40,430 nt of DNA from JAAYBQ01 sp035403465. Its GTDB lineage: Bacteria > Spirochaetota > UBA4802 > UBA5550. A model generated the notes under the pieces. The model was given only the letters and a program-made list of their open reading frames with translations, was not told where the DNA came from and did not search any database. This document shows positions 31,287 through 40,088 of this stretch, piece after piece. Both the position numbers and the translations under genes were made by a program. The stretch spans positions 1-40,430 of the forward strand of contig DAONFG010000034.1 in the NCBI GenBank assembly GCA_035403465.1, given 5' to 3'. How positions within the stretch are numbered: position 1 is the first letter of the stretch; each line of letters opens with the position of its first letter.

Positions 31287-32360
31287 ATGGGAACAATCTA
31301 CAATAGCCTGAGAGAACACCTTGATAATATGCCCAACGGATACCCCGCAACAAAGAGCGGTGTCGAAATAGAGATTCTTAAAATGATCTTTAACGAAGAG
31401 GAAGCTGAACTTTTCATGAAGCTTAAAATGACTTTTGAGACTCCGCAGCAGACAGCGGACCGGACCGGTGTGGACATTGAAACACTTAACAGGCTTCTGC
31501 CTGAGATGACAAAGAAGGGTCAGCTGTTGGGGATAGTACTCCGTAATTTTTCGATGTACAAGGCCATGCCCTTTATCTTCGGTATTTACGAATTCCAGCT
31601 TCCCAGGATCGACAAAGAGATGGCATTACTCTGCGAACAGTACGGCGAAGAGGCTTTCACAAAGGACTTCTTCTCAAAGACACCCCCGCTCATGAAGGCT
31701 ATACCAATCGGCATAGAGGTAAAGGACGACACAAAGATCGAACCATATGAAAGCGTGGCAACTTTTATTGAGGGCGCAAAATCATGGGCAGTAAGGGACT
31801 GCATATGCAAAAAGGAGAAGGCCCTGCTGGGTAAAAAGTGCGACAAGCCCATGGAGGTCTGCCTGTCGTTCGCGCCTGTTGAGCATGCTTTTGACAATGA
31901 CCATGCATCCAGGGCCATTACAAAGGAGGAGGCGTACAGCATACTTAAAATGGCCGAAGATGCGGGGCTTGTGCATATGACTTCGAATGTAAAGTCGGGT
32001 CAGTATTATATATGCAACTGCTGCAAGTGCTGCTGCGGCCCGCTCTCCAAGTATATAGCTGTCAGTAAAAATGCGGCGGCAAAATCAAACTATATGGCGG
32101 TTGTTGACAACGATGCATGTATCGCCTGCGGCGCATGTGCTGACCGCTGCCAGGCCGGTGCTGTCACAATAAACGAGTACGCGGTAATACAGGACTGTAT
32201 AGGCTGCGGACTATGCGTATCGTCATGTCCCACTGAGGCGATAAAACTTGTAAAAAGAGAGGGTGCCGATGCGGTCCAGGTTCCGGAAAACGAAAACGAC
32301 TGGATGGCGCAGCGTGCCAAAGGCAGGGGCCTTGGCGATGATTATAAAAAACTGTTTTAG
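31287..32360 (+). CDS. 4Fe-4S dicluster protein with extra cysteine motifs
   Basis: A 357-residue cytosolic protein. The N-terminal 100 residues look like a winged-helix unit (TPQQTADRTGVDIETLNRLL). The middle has a RDCICKKEKALLGKKCDKPM-type Cys cluster and a very Cys-rich strip CNCCKCCCG near 235-245. The C-terminal part is a bacterial ferredoxin fold with two CxxCxxCxxxC motifs (ACIACGACADRC and DCIGCGLCVSSCP), so two [4Fe-4S] clusters are expected. Proteins of this shape are common in anaerobes as putative electron carriers or redox sensors. AAAGG precedes the ATG. The next gene starts 10 bases after its stop, so the two are likely in one operon. Confidence 0.82.
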   Translation: MGTIYNSLREHLDNMPNGYPATKSGVEIEILKMIFNEEEAELFMKLKMTFETPQQTADRTGVDIETLNRLLPEMTKKGQLLGIVLRNFSMYKAMPFIFGIYEFQLPRIDKEMALLCEQYGEEAFTKDFFSKTPPLMKAIPIGIEVKDDTKIEPYESVATFIEGAKSWAVRDCICKKEKALLGKKCDKPMEVCLSFAPVEHAFDNDHASRAITKEEAYSILKMAEDAGLVHMTSNVKSGQYYICNCCKCCCGPLSKYIAVSKNAAAKSNYMAVVDNDACIACGACADRCQAGAVTINEYAVIQDCIGCGLCVSSCPTEAIKLVKREGADAVQVPENENDWMAQRAKGRGLGDDYKKLF

Positions 32361-32370
32361 GAGGCGTCCT

Positions 32371-32808
32371 GTGAAAAAGTTTATCATGCTGCCGGTGTTA
32401 TTACTTACATGCTCAATATGCTTAGCTGACCAGGCAGCCTGGATCAGTAAAGTCAAGGCCGATGCCGCTGTAAAAATCTTATCAAGAGCGGGAACCGTCC
32501 GTCATTACTGCGAGCCCTGCGGTGATAAGGGCTACAGGAGCCAAAAGGTTCTCAAAGTGAGAACAGGATGGGTAGACTATGATAATGCTGATTACTACGA
32601 GGTCATTGTCAATGAAACACCTGTTGACCTGGCTTACGTGTATGTACTGCAGCAGGGCAAATGGACCAATCTTGCCATGATACTTGAAATCGGGGTGAGC
32701 GGTGTGTCAAGGGTAATGCCTGAAACAGTAAAGGATAAAGGTCAGGAGAATCTGCACAGGAGTGAGGTGAAGGACTTCGAGCTCGAGAGCGGGGATCTCC
32801 TGAAATAG
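32371..32808 (+). CDS. Small exported protein of unknown function
   Basis: A 145-residue protein with a signal peptide (KKFIMLPVLLLTCSICLA, cleavage before DQAAW). The mature part has a CEPC motif (HYCEPCGD) and ends in acidic LESGDLLK. The start is GTG at 32371 with AGGAGG (32359-32364) overlapping the Fe-S protein stop. The frame is open further upstream, but that part lies inside the Fe-S gene. A CxxC-like pair in an exported protein next to an Fe-S protein hints at a redox or metal role, but this is only a suggestion. Confidence 0.65.
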   Translation: MKKFIMLPVLLLTCSICLADQAAWISKVKADAAVKILSRAGTVRHYCEPCGDKGYRSQKVLKVRTGWVDYDNADYYEVIVNETPVDLAYVYVLQQGKWTNLAMILEIGVSGVSRVMPETVKDKGQENLHRSEVKDFELESGDLLK

Positions 32809-32900
32809 GAATCAGTCTGCCGGGTCAGCGGTTGAACATCCGCAGGCCTGGTCCCGGGAATATGGGCTGACATAAAAAATAACCGGATGGTAAAACATAA

Positions 32901-33779
32901 ATGTCAAAAGAAAAGATCATCAAACAGCTTTTAGAGGAGAATGTTGAACCCGGCATAAAATACCACTCATCATTGCCGCCGGATATTTCCCCATGGTATG
33001 TATATACCATGAAGAGCGGGCACAGGGTATTGTGTGTGCCGGAAAAAAGTATTCAGGCTGACATGACAGAAGCTGATTACGGGAACAGCCTGGTGTCGGC
33101 CCCGGTAAAAACAGTGCTCAGGGGATATACTGTCAGGGACGGCTTTGTAATCGTTGATTGTGAATACAGCGCTGATACGGGATTCGCTGCGGAGCAGGAA
33201 GACAGGGAGTTTGACCCGGGTAAAATAAATACGAAGTACATATTAAAAGTCGGGGAGTTATACCTGCCCGGTGCCACGAGCTGGCCCGAAGCTGCCGAAT
33301 ATAATTATTTCAGCGGTAATCATGAGCTGCGTTTTTTTGTAAAAAATCCCACAAGGTACATAACAGAGGTCATGGGTAAGATGCCGGTGCAGCTTGGTCT
33401 CTTTACGCAGGATGATATAATCCTTCTTATCTACAGGTTTACGGACTACAAAAAACATTTAGTACCGGTACACGGGTATTCCCCTTTCTCTATCCACCTT
33501 GTACCGGAAAATATGCGCACACTTCCGGAAATGCCCGATGGCGATGAACATGAAGAGATGCTGCGGATACACCTTGTTGATGCTGATACAGGAATCCTTA
33601 AAGCAGCGCGGACCGTACACCTTTCACCTGGGTTTTCTGCCGCGCTCTGCCTGGCGATTATTGAACAGGAGAAAAAACCTTTAACTGCTGATTATAACGA
33701 GCGGCTTCAGAAGATAGACGGCATGTATCCTGTTAATGACACCCTGATGAACCATTGTAAAGAGAAGTGTTCAGGATAG
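32901..33779 (+). CDS. Hypothetical protein
   Basis: A 292-residue soluble protein with no signal peptide or membrane helix. It appears alpha/beta (DISPWYVYTMKSGHRVLCVP; VKTVLRGYTVRDGFVIVDCE; LRIHLVDADTGILKAARTVH). The last segments resemble proteins that sense or measure small molecules, but I do not recognise a family. Only a weak GGATGG lies about 12 bases before the ATG. It ends 443 bases before the HMG-CoA reductase gene. Confidence 0.6.
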   Translation: MSKEKIIKQLLEENVEPGIKYHSSLPPDISPWYVYTMKSGHRVLCVPEKSIQADMTEADYGNSLVSAPVKTVLRGYTVRDGFVIVDCEYSADTGFAAEQEDREFDPGKINTKYILKVGELYLPGATSWPEAAEYNYFSGNHELRFFVKNPTRYITEVMGKMPVQLGLFTQDDIILLIYRFTDYKKHLVPVHGYSPFSIHLVPENMRTLPEMPDGDEHEEMLRIHLVDADTGILKAARTVHLSPGFSAALCLAIIEQEKKPLTADYNERLQKIDGMYPVNDTLMNHCKEKCSG

Positions 33780-34222
33780 GGGAAGCGCATATTGACCTAT
33801 TGTTTGAATGAAGTAATTGATATCCAGTCCCGTGAACACGCATCGGGGCATTCCTTCCATGTCTCTCCGCTGGCAGGTGATATATGAATAACTGATCCGT
33901 ATGCCCCGGCTGCAAGTACCTTTCCATCTGATGCTGTATGCTTTACCGGTCCGGGATTTGCAGCAGGCGACCTGTCAGCGTCCCCTGGTAAAGAAAGTTA
34001 AAATCGCGAAATATATTATAAAACTTTTAATCGTAAAAATATGACGATTTAATATAAATATATTGCTTTAAAATATACATTAGTGCATTTATGCAACAAA
34101 AATCCATTAATCCGGAATGATGTTCCGCCAGTGCTCAATCATGGATACAATTCAGAAATACAATTGATCTCCGGTCAAAGTTGATTCCGGAGGTCTGTTG
34201 ATTCAATAATAAAGGATAAAGT
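33780..34222. other. Intergenic region upstream of HMG-CoA reductase
   Basis: These 443 bases contain no supportable gene. Bases 34029-34050 contain the inverted repeat AATCGT...ACGATT with a 9-base loop in a very A+T-rich setting, which may belong to the promoter region of the downstream gene. The first 200 bases are higher in G+C and look like decayed coding sequence on either strand, but I cannot name it. Confidence 0.4.
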
Positions 34223-35416
34223 ATGAACCACAGAAAGAGTCTTGAAGAACTTGAACTGATCCCGGGCAAGGATATGTATAGCGAGGAGGCCCGCCTTGAG
34301 AGACTTGAATATCTCCGCAGGATGACCGGAAAAGAGTTAAATATCCTGGAAAAACTTTCATCATTCAACCCGGAAGATACAAAAGGAAGGATCGAGAACC
34401 TTGTCGGTTCAATCGAAATCCCGGTAGGTATTGCCGGTCCGCTTTTTATCAGGGGTGAAAAGGAGGACGGGCTCTGTTTTGCTCCAATGGCTACAGTTGA
34501 GGGTACACTTGTAGCATCTACAAACCGCGGGGCAAGGGCGCTTACACAGTCCGGGGGAGTAACAGCGCGTGTGATCAGCCGGCGCATGATGAGGGCGCCT
34601 TTCTTTGTATTTTCAGACCTTCTGAGTTCAATTGCTTTTGCTGCATGGTTAACTGAGCATGCTGCTGAAATAAAAGCAGTCGCGGCAACGCAGACACGTC
34701 ATGGAAAGCTTGAAGAGATAATTCCCAGGATCATGGGGCGTATAGTTCATGTTAATTTTCTTTACAGCACAGGTGATGCTGCAGGGCAGAACCTTTCAAC
34801 AAAATGCACGGCTGCAATCTGCATATGGATTTCGGGCCAGGTAAAAGATATTGAAAGCATAGGCCTTGAAGAATCATTTATCGAAGGGAATATGGCAAGC
34901 GACAAGAAGGCAACACACCAGTCTTTCATAAGCGGACGCGGAACACGTATCGTGGCTGAAGGTGTCCTCAAAGAGAAGTTTATAAGGGAAACGCTGAATA
35001 CAAATGCAGATGATATGCATATCGGCTACATCCGTGGAGTAACCGGTGCAATACAATCCGGGATGCTGGGATACACAATCAACCTGTCAAATGTTATTGC
35101 CGCAATTTTCGCTGCTACGGGCCAGGATATAGCCTCTACCCATGAATCGGGCATGGGGCATTTTTACGTGGAGAAGACGGGTGAGGGTGATCTTTATGTC
35201 AGCCTGCTTATTCCAAGTCTTGTTATCGGAACAATCGGAGGGGGAACAAAACTGCCGGGTCAGGCTGAACTTCTCGATATGAATAATTGCGCCGGAGAAG
35301 GAAAGGTAAACAGGCTGGCAGAGATTATAGCCGGTTTCTGTCTCTCACTTGACATCTCTACAATGGCCGCGGTTGCATCCAATCAGTTCGCGGCTTCACA
35401 CAGGAAATACGGCTGA
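34223..35416 (+). CDS. Hydroxymethylglutaryl-CoA reductase, class I-like
   Basis: A 397-residue enzyme that reduces HMG-CoA to mevalonate, the committed step of the mevalonate route to isoprenoids. Catalytic residues are all in place: E93 (MATVEGTLVAS), K228 (ASDKKA), D302 (ATGQDIA) and H393 (AASHRK). Other hallmarks are ENLVGSIEIPVGIAGPL (59-74), GDAAGQN and the dinucleotide-site GTIGGGTKLP (336-345). The motif DKK and overall pattern are nearer the eukaryote/archaea-like class I than the Pseudomonas mevalonii class II. AAGGA precedes the ATG. It stands alone; no other mevalonate genes are nearby. Spirochaetes such as Borrelia also use this route. Confidence 0.92.
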   Translation: MNHRKSLEELELIPGKDMYSEEARLERLEYLRRMTGKELNILEKLSSFNPEDTKGRIENLVGSIEIPVGIAGPLFIRGEKEDGLCFAPMATVEGTLVASTNRGARALTQSGGVTARVISRRMMRAPFFVFSDLLSSIAFAAWLTEHAAEIKAVAATQTRHGKLEEIIPRIMGRIVHVNFLYSTGDAAGQNLSTKCTAAICIWISGQVKDIESIGLEESFIEGNMASDKKATHQSFISGRGTRIVAEGVLKEKFIRETLNTNADDMHIGYIRGVTGAIQSGMLGYTINLSNVIAAIFAATGQDIASTHESGMGHFYVEKTGEGDLYVSLLIPSLVIGTIGGGTKLPGQAELLDMNNCAGEGKVNRLAEIIAGFCLSLDISTMAAVASNQFAASHRKYG

Positions 35417-35529
35417 GAAAGTACGTCGTGCAGTCCGTTAAGCTGAAATTAATTATTACATTGTTGACATCCGGGATGCATGCTGTACTTGAATAGTAAT
35501 ACTTTAACCATGCGACTGGAAGGTGCTGA

Positions 35530-36186
35530 ATGAAACGAATTATTATTTTTATGATTATATCCATTGTTCCCCTTGCCGGCTGTACAAGCCTGAACGATTC
35601 GGCCATGAAGGGTGATGCTACAGCAGTGCAGAAGCTGATATCGCAGGGTGAGGATATTAACGCAAAAGACAGCAAGGGTAAAACAGCCCTGATGTATGCT
35701 GCCGAAAAAGGCCAGGCTGAAACAGCAAGGATACTGATTGATGCTGCCGCGGATGTTAATGCAAAAGACAACGACGGGAAAACAGCCCTGATGTATGCTG
35801 CTGAAAGCAATAACCTTGAAACTGTTAAATGCCTCATAGCAGGGAAGGCGGACGTTGAAGCCGTGGATAACTCAGGCAGTATTGCTCTGTATAAAACCAG
35901 GAAGAAATCAAAAGTCAGGGATGAGATCCTTCTATATTCAGTAAAGTACAGGGCACAGTTCCTTTGTAAAATAAACACGTTGTTTAAATACCTGGAAAAA
36001 TACCCGGAAATAACAGTCAGTTATGTGGGCCAGAAAGACAGCGGTATAGGCTCTGTTTATTACGGCGATGGTGTTAAACTTGAGCAGCACCAGGGGATCT
36101 GGCCTGAGATGATCACTGTGCTGAAAAAATATGGTGTTGTATTTACTGATGATCTGGATAATGCTTTGGGTATGTGCGGGAAATAA
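35530..36186 (+). CDS. Ankyrin-repeat lipoprotein
   Basis: A 218-residue protein with a lipoprotein signal (MKRIIIFMIISIVPLAGC, lipobox LAGC, C18). Three ankyrin repeats span about 22-125 (DINAKDSKGKTALMYAAEKG and a near-copy DVNAKDNDGKTALMYAAESN). A C-terminal region of about 85 residues is unrelated. AAGG lies 6 bases before the ATG. It is likely anchored in a periplasm-facing membrane leaflet and binds proteins. A strong terminator follows at 36210. Confidence 0.82.
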   Translation: MKRIIIFMIISIVPLAGCTSLNDSAMKGDATAVQKLISQGEDINAKDSKGKTALMYAAEKGQAETARILIDAAADVNAKDNDGKTALMYAAESNNLETVKCLIAGKADVEAVDNSGSIALYKTRKKSKVRDEILLYSVKYRAQFLCKINTLFKYLEKYPEITVSYVGQKDSGIGSVYYGDGVKLEQHQGIWPEMITVLKKYGVVFTDDLDNALGMCGK

Positions 36187-36209
36187 AAGATAATCTATTA
36201 GAATAGAAT

Positions 36210-36240
36210 AAAAAAGCCCTGATAATTTCAGGGCTTTTTT
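36210..36240 (+). terminator. Factor-independent terminator
   Basis: The stem AAAAAAGCCCTGA pairs fully with TCAGGGCTTTTTT across a 5-base loop (TAATT). It ends in T6 on the plus strand and has A6 ahead, so it may work in both directions. It closes the ankyrin lipoprotein gene. Confidence 0.92.
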
Positions 36241-36387
36241 ATTCAACAGCCGGGATCGATTTATCCCCGCGCCAGTAATTTAACTCCAGGTGCGGATAAG
36301 TTTCCTTGTTTTAAGACCTGTATTTTGATAAATTAATCCAGTGTAAATTTATCAGATATTATTGTTAAAATATTTCAAGGAAGCATT

Positions 36388-39300
36388 ATGAGAAGTGTTT
36401 TTCTCAGTCACACTGAAAAAGATCTCCCGGTAATGCAGGAGATAGCGCGGGGACTTGAAGAAGCAGGATACCGTACATGGTACTTTGAGCGTGATGTATT
36501 CGCAGGAACGAGCTACCTTATACAGATAACGCATGCCCTTGAGAACTGTGATGCCATTGTCCTGATAGCATCACCGGATTCCTGCGGTTCGGACCAGGTG
36601 ACCAAAGAGGTTGTTGGTGCATTTGAACGGGGCAAACTCTTCTTTCCAGTATTGATCAATATGAAACCGCCCGAGCTTAAAGAACTTCAGCCTGAATGGC
36701 GGCATGCGCTTGGAGGTACCGCCATGATCGTTGTTGGGCAGGAGGGACTTTCCCCTGCCATCGCACGCATCATCGAGGGGCTGAAAGTAAGGGGCTTTCT
36801 GCCCGAAACAGATACAGCCGGATTATCACCGGTTACTTCCGTCCGGGCGGGCAGTGACATCCCGCTCCGCCATGGAGAACGAAAACACGTCACTGTCATG
36901 TTCAGCAAACTCTCCGGGTACAGTGCCATGAATGAGAAGCTGGATCCGGAAGTGATAAAGGAGATCATGGACAGTATCTTTGAAAAGATTTCCCGGGTAG
37001 TGGTTAAGTATGAGGGTTTTACCGGGAAGTTCGCGGGTGAGACTGTCATGGCCGTCTTCGGCGTGCCCAGGACTCATGAGGATGATGCCGTAAGGGCGAT
37101 ACTTGCAGCACGGGAGATTCACAATCTTGTTAAAGAAATAAGTCCTTCTTTTGAAAAAACCATTGGCAGCTCCCTCTGTATGCGGACTGGAATCAATACC
37201 GGTCTCGTTGTAGCAGATGAAATAGATTTTGAGAAGAACTCCCCGGATGTTTTAGGATATACCATTGATGTGGCATCCCGCATTTCCGGACTGGCTGAAA
37301 CTGATGACATTATTGTAAGCATCGAAACCAGTCACCAGGCTGAAGGCTTTTTTAACTTCGAGAAACTCGATCCTGCCATGGTAGCAGGCGCGGAAAAGCC
37401 TGTACAGATCTATAAAGTTTCATCATCCAGGGAATCACTTTCCATGACCCACCGCCTGTCTGGCCTGAGATCGGAATTGATCGGCCGCAACGTTGAGATG
37501 AATCAGCTTGAAGAGGCGGTTGAAAAACTTAAAAAATATAAATCCAGTATATTCTCAATTATCGGTGATGGGGGTACAGGCAAGAGCCGCCTGGTTGAAG
37601 AGTTCAGAAACCTGCTGGACCCGGATACAATCCAGTGGATAGAGGGCCATTCCTATGGCTACTCTCAAAACATACCGTATTTTCCTTTAATTAATCTGCT
37701 TTCCCGGGCGTGGCAGATCAGGGAGGGTGATACACCTGATCTGATTCGGCAGAAAATAGACAGCGGGGCACAGGCATCCCTTGGAGAAAGAAAGGACCTG
37801 GTTCCTTATATTGGAAGTCTTTACTCAATTCCTTACACTGAAATAGAACAGGTTAGCCCTGAGCAATGGAAGACAAAACTGCATGAAGCGATTCACATGG
37901 TACTGGCAAATCTCTGCAGACGTGGTCCTACCATCATATGTATCGAGGATCTTCACTGGGCTGACCCTTCGTCAGTGGAACTCCTCCGGAATATCCTGAC
38001 CGACCTTAAGTATCCGGTTATTTTTCTCTGTTTATACCGTCCCGGATTCAATATCTTTACCAGTCAACAGGCGGATAAAATTAAATATTATTATGAGATC
38101 AGGCTCGGGCATTTGTCTCCTACGGATGCCCGGAGCATGGTGGAGTCAATCCTTAAGACAAAGAACATCCCCGTTCAGCTGCAGGTGTTTATCCGGGACA
38201 AGGCTGAAGGTAATCCCTTCTACCTTGAGGAGGTGATCAACTCTTTGATTGAAACAGGGACACTTATAAAAGACAGGGATTCATGGATACTCACCAGGGA
38301 ACTTACCGAAAAAGATATTCCTTCCACTGTTCAGGGTATTATCTCTGCCAGACTGGACAGGCTGGAACGTGAAACCAGGCGAATTCTCCAGGAGGCCTCG
38401 GTTATCGGGCGGACATTCCTGTATGAGATACTGAAAAGGATCAGTGACCTGAAGGAATATATCGACAAAAGCCTGGTAACTTTGCAACACCTCGACCTTA
38501 TCAAAACCAGGTCCCTTCAGCCTGAACTGGAATATATCTTCAAGCATGCCCTGACACAGGAGGTGGTATACAACGGCCTCCTGATGAAAGAGCGCCGGCT
38601 GATTCATGAGAAAATCGGCCTGGTGATGGAGGGGCTTCTTCAGGAGCACCTTCCTGAATTCTATGAGACGCTTGCCTACCACTACTCGCAGAGCGATAAT
38701 TTCCAGAAGGCGTATGAATACCTTGAGCTCTCCGGGGACAAGGCTGCAAAGAATTATGCCAACAACGAGGCCATACGCTTTTATAAGGAAGCGATACGGA
38801 TGCTGGATGCCCAGCCGGATAGCCTGGAGAACAGGAAGGAAAAACTCAAAGTGTCCATCAAAATGACTGTTCCGCTGGTATTTTTAAGTTTCCCGGAGGA
38901 CAGCCTTGAAATTCTTCAAAATGCTGAAAAGCTCGCCCGGGAGCTGGGTGATAAAGAAATCCTTTTGCATATTTGTGTTTATTTAAGTACATATCATACA
39001 GCCAAAGGTAACCCGTCTCTCGGTCTGGAATACGCCGAGAAGTATTTTGATTCGGCGGAAGAGATCAGGGACTTTAAACTTGTGACACAAAGCGCAGTCC
39101 AGGTATGTACCGCATACTGGTTTGCAGGTGATGCCCGGAAAGTAGCAGACATCGGAGAGAGGGCAATTCATCTCCTTGAGGAACACCACCTTGAAAAGGA
39201 TTCTTTCGGAATGGGGTATAGTCCATATTCGTTTATCTGCAGCTTTTGCGGCGGTTCCTTAGGGTATATAGGTAGATTCAAGGAAGGGATCGACATTCTA

Positions 39301-40002
39301 AAGAATGGATTCCTGAACGCCTGTGAAGTCAATGATAAATGGATGATGGGTTTTACCCGGATGATACATGGCGTCCTGTTGTTCTGGGCGGGTTACGGGG
39401 AGGATGTAATCGTGCACGCACAGGAAGCAATTAAAATTTATAAGGAGGCAGAGATTGCTATTGCACTTGATATTGCATGGCAGGCGATCGAGGTCGGTTA
39501 TTACCTCTGTGGAGATTATGAAAAAGCGATAGATGCCGGAGAAAAGTCACTCAAGTTCGCCAGAGAGTCGGGAATGCCTTATACACTGGCGTGGTGTTAT
39601 ACATCCCTGGCTATGACTCTCCGGGCTGCTGGTGATCTGAAGCGTGCCAGAGAGTATGCCGGAGAGGGTTTAAAGATTTCACAGGAGTGTAAGTGTAAAA
39701 GTTGTGAAGGCTTTGCACTGGTACACCTTGGATGCATGGCGGATGAAATGACCCCGGCAATTATCGATGAGGCGCAAAACCAGATCAGGTCCGGTATCGC
39801 AATAATAGAGGGGCTCAAATTAAATTCAATGATCGCTTTTGGTTATCTTCAACTTGGTGAGTTCCTGTCTGGTGCAGGCCGTAAGGCTGAAGCCCTGGAG
39901 AACCTGAAGAAAGCGGAGACTCTCTACCTTGAGATGGAAATAACTCCGCAGAGCTACTGGCTCATACGCACGAGGGATGCGATTGCAGGGATTGGATCAT
40001 AA
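36388..40002 (+). CDS. TIR / pseudo-cyclase / AAA ATPase / TPR signalling protein
   Basis: A 1204-residue cytosolic protein. Residues 1-135 are a TIR domain (VFLSHTEKDLPV; SPDSCGSDQVTKEV, with E74 at the position of the NADase Glu). About 165-350 is a class III cyclase fold in which both metal-binding Asp residues are replaced: K174 (FSKLSGYS, normally D) and E218 (FAGETVMAVFG, normally D). It is therefore probably non-catalytic. An AAA/NTPase domain follows with Walker A GDGGTGKS (393-400) and Walker B ICIEDLHWAD (near 518-526). About 750-1200 are TPR-like helical repeats. The order is that of the bacterial cyclase-ATPase-TPR regulators with a TIR domain added in front. AAGGA precedes the ATG. 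Possible roles are signalling or phage defence. Confidence 0.85.
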   Translation: MRSVFLSHTEKDLPVMQEIARGLEEAGYRTWYFERDVFAGTSYLIQITHALENCDAIVLIASPDSCGSDQVTKEVVGAFERGKLFFPVLINMKPPELKELQPEWRHALGGTAMIVVGQEGLSPAIARIIEGLKVRGFLPETDTAGLSPVTSVRAGSDIPLRHGERKHVTVMFSKLSGYSAMNEKLDPEVIKEIMDSIFEKISRVVVKYEGFTGKFAGETVMAVFGVPRTHEDDAVRAILAAREIHNLVKEISPSFEKTIGSSLCMRTGINTGLVVADEIDFEKNSPDVLGYTIDVASRISGLAETDDIIVSIETSHQAEGFFNFEKLDPAMVAGAEKPVQIYKVSSSRESLSMTHRLSGLRSELIGRNVEMNQLEEAVEKLKKYKSSIFSIIGDGGTGKSRLVEEFRNLLDPDTIQWIEGHSYGYSQNIPYFPLINLLSRAWQIREGDTPDLIRQKIDSGAQASLGERKDLVPYIGSLYSIPYTEIEQVSPEQWKTKLHEAIHMVLANLCRRGPTIICIEDLHWADPSSVELLRNILTDLKYPVIFLCLYRPGFNIFTSQQADKIKYYYEIRLGHLSPTDARSMVESILKTKNIPVQLQVFIRDKAEGNPFYLEEVINSLIETGTLIKDRDSWILTRELTEKDIPSTVQGIISARLDRLERETRRILQEASVIGRTFLYEILKRISDLKEYIDKSLVTLQHLDLIKTRSLQPELEYIFKHALTQEVVYNGLLMKERRLIHEKIGLVMEGLLQEHLPEFYETLAYHYSQSDNFQKAYEYLELSGDKAAKNYANNEAIRFYKEAIRMLDAQPDSLENRKEKLKVSIKMTVPLVFLSFPEDSLEILQNAEKLARELGDKEILLHICVYLSTYHTAKGNPSLGLEYAEKYFDSAEEIRDFKLVTQSAVQVCTAYWFAGDARKVADIGERAIHLLEEHHLEKDSFGMGYSPYSFICSFCGGSLGYIGRFKEGIDILKNGFLNACEVNDKWMMGFTRMIHGVLLFWAGYGEDVIVHAQEAIKIYKEAEIAIALDIAWQAIEVGYYLCGDYEKAIDAGEKSLKFARESGMPYTLAWCYTSLAMTLRAAGDLKRAREYAGEGLKISQECKCKSCEGFALVHLGCMADEMTPAIIDEAQNQIRSGIAIIEGLKLNSMIAFGYLQLGEFLSGAGRKAEALENLKKAETLYLEMEITPQSYWLIRTRDAIAGIGS

Positions 40003-40059
40003 TCCGCTATCCAGACTCCATCCCGAAGTTAATCTTCGAGTTGTCGCCTGAGGTTATAA

Positions 40060-40088
40060 AAAAAAGCCCTGGTATCCCCAGGATTTTT
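40060..40088 (+). terminator. Factor-independent terminator
   Basis: CCTGG (40068-40072) pairs with CCAGG (40078-40082), preceded by a run of A and followed by ATTTTTG. It lies 60 bases after the TIR/AAA gene and probably ends its transcript. The stem is shorter than that of the terminator at 36210. Confidence 0.7.
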
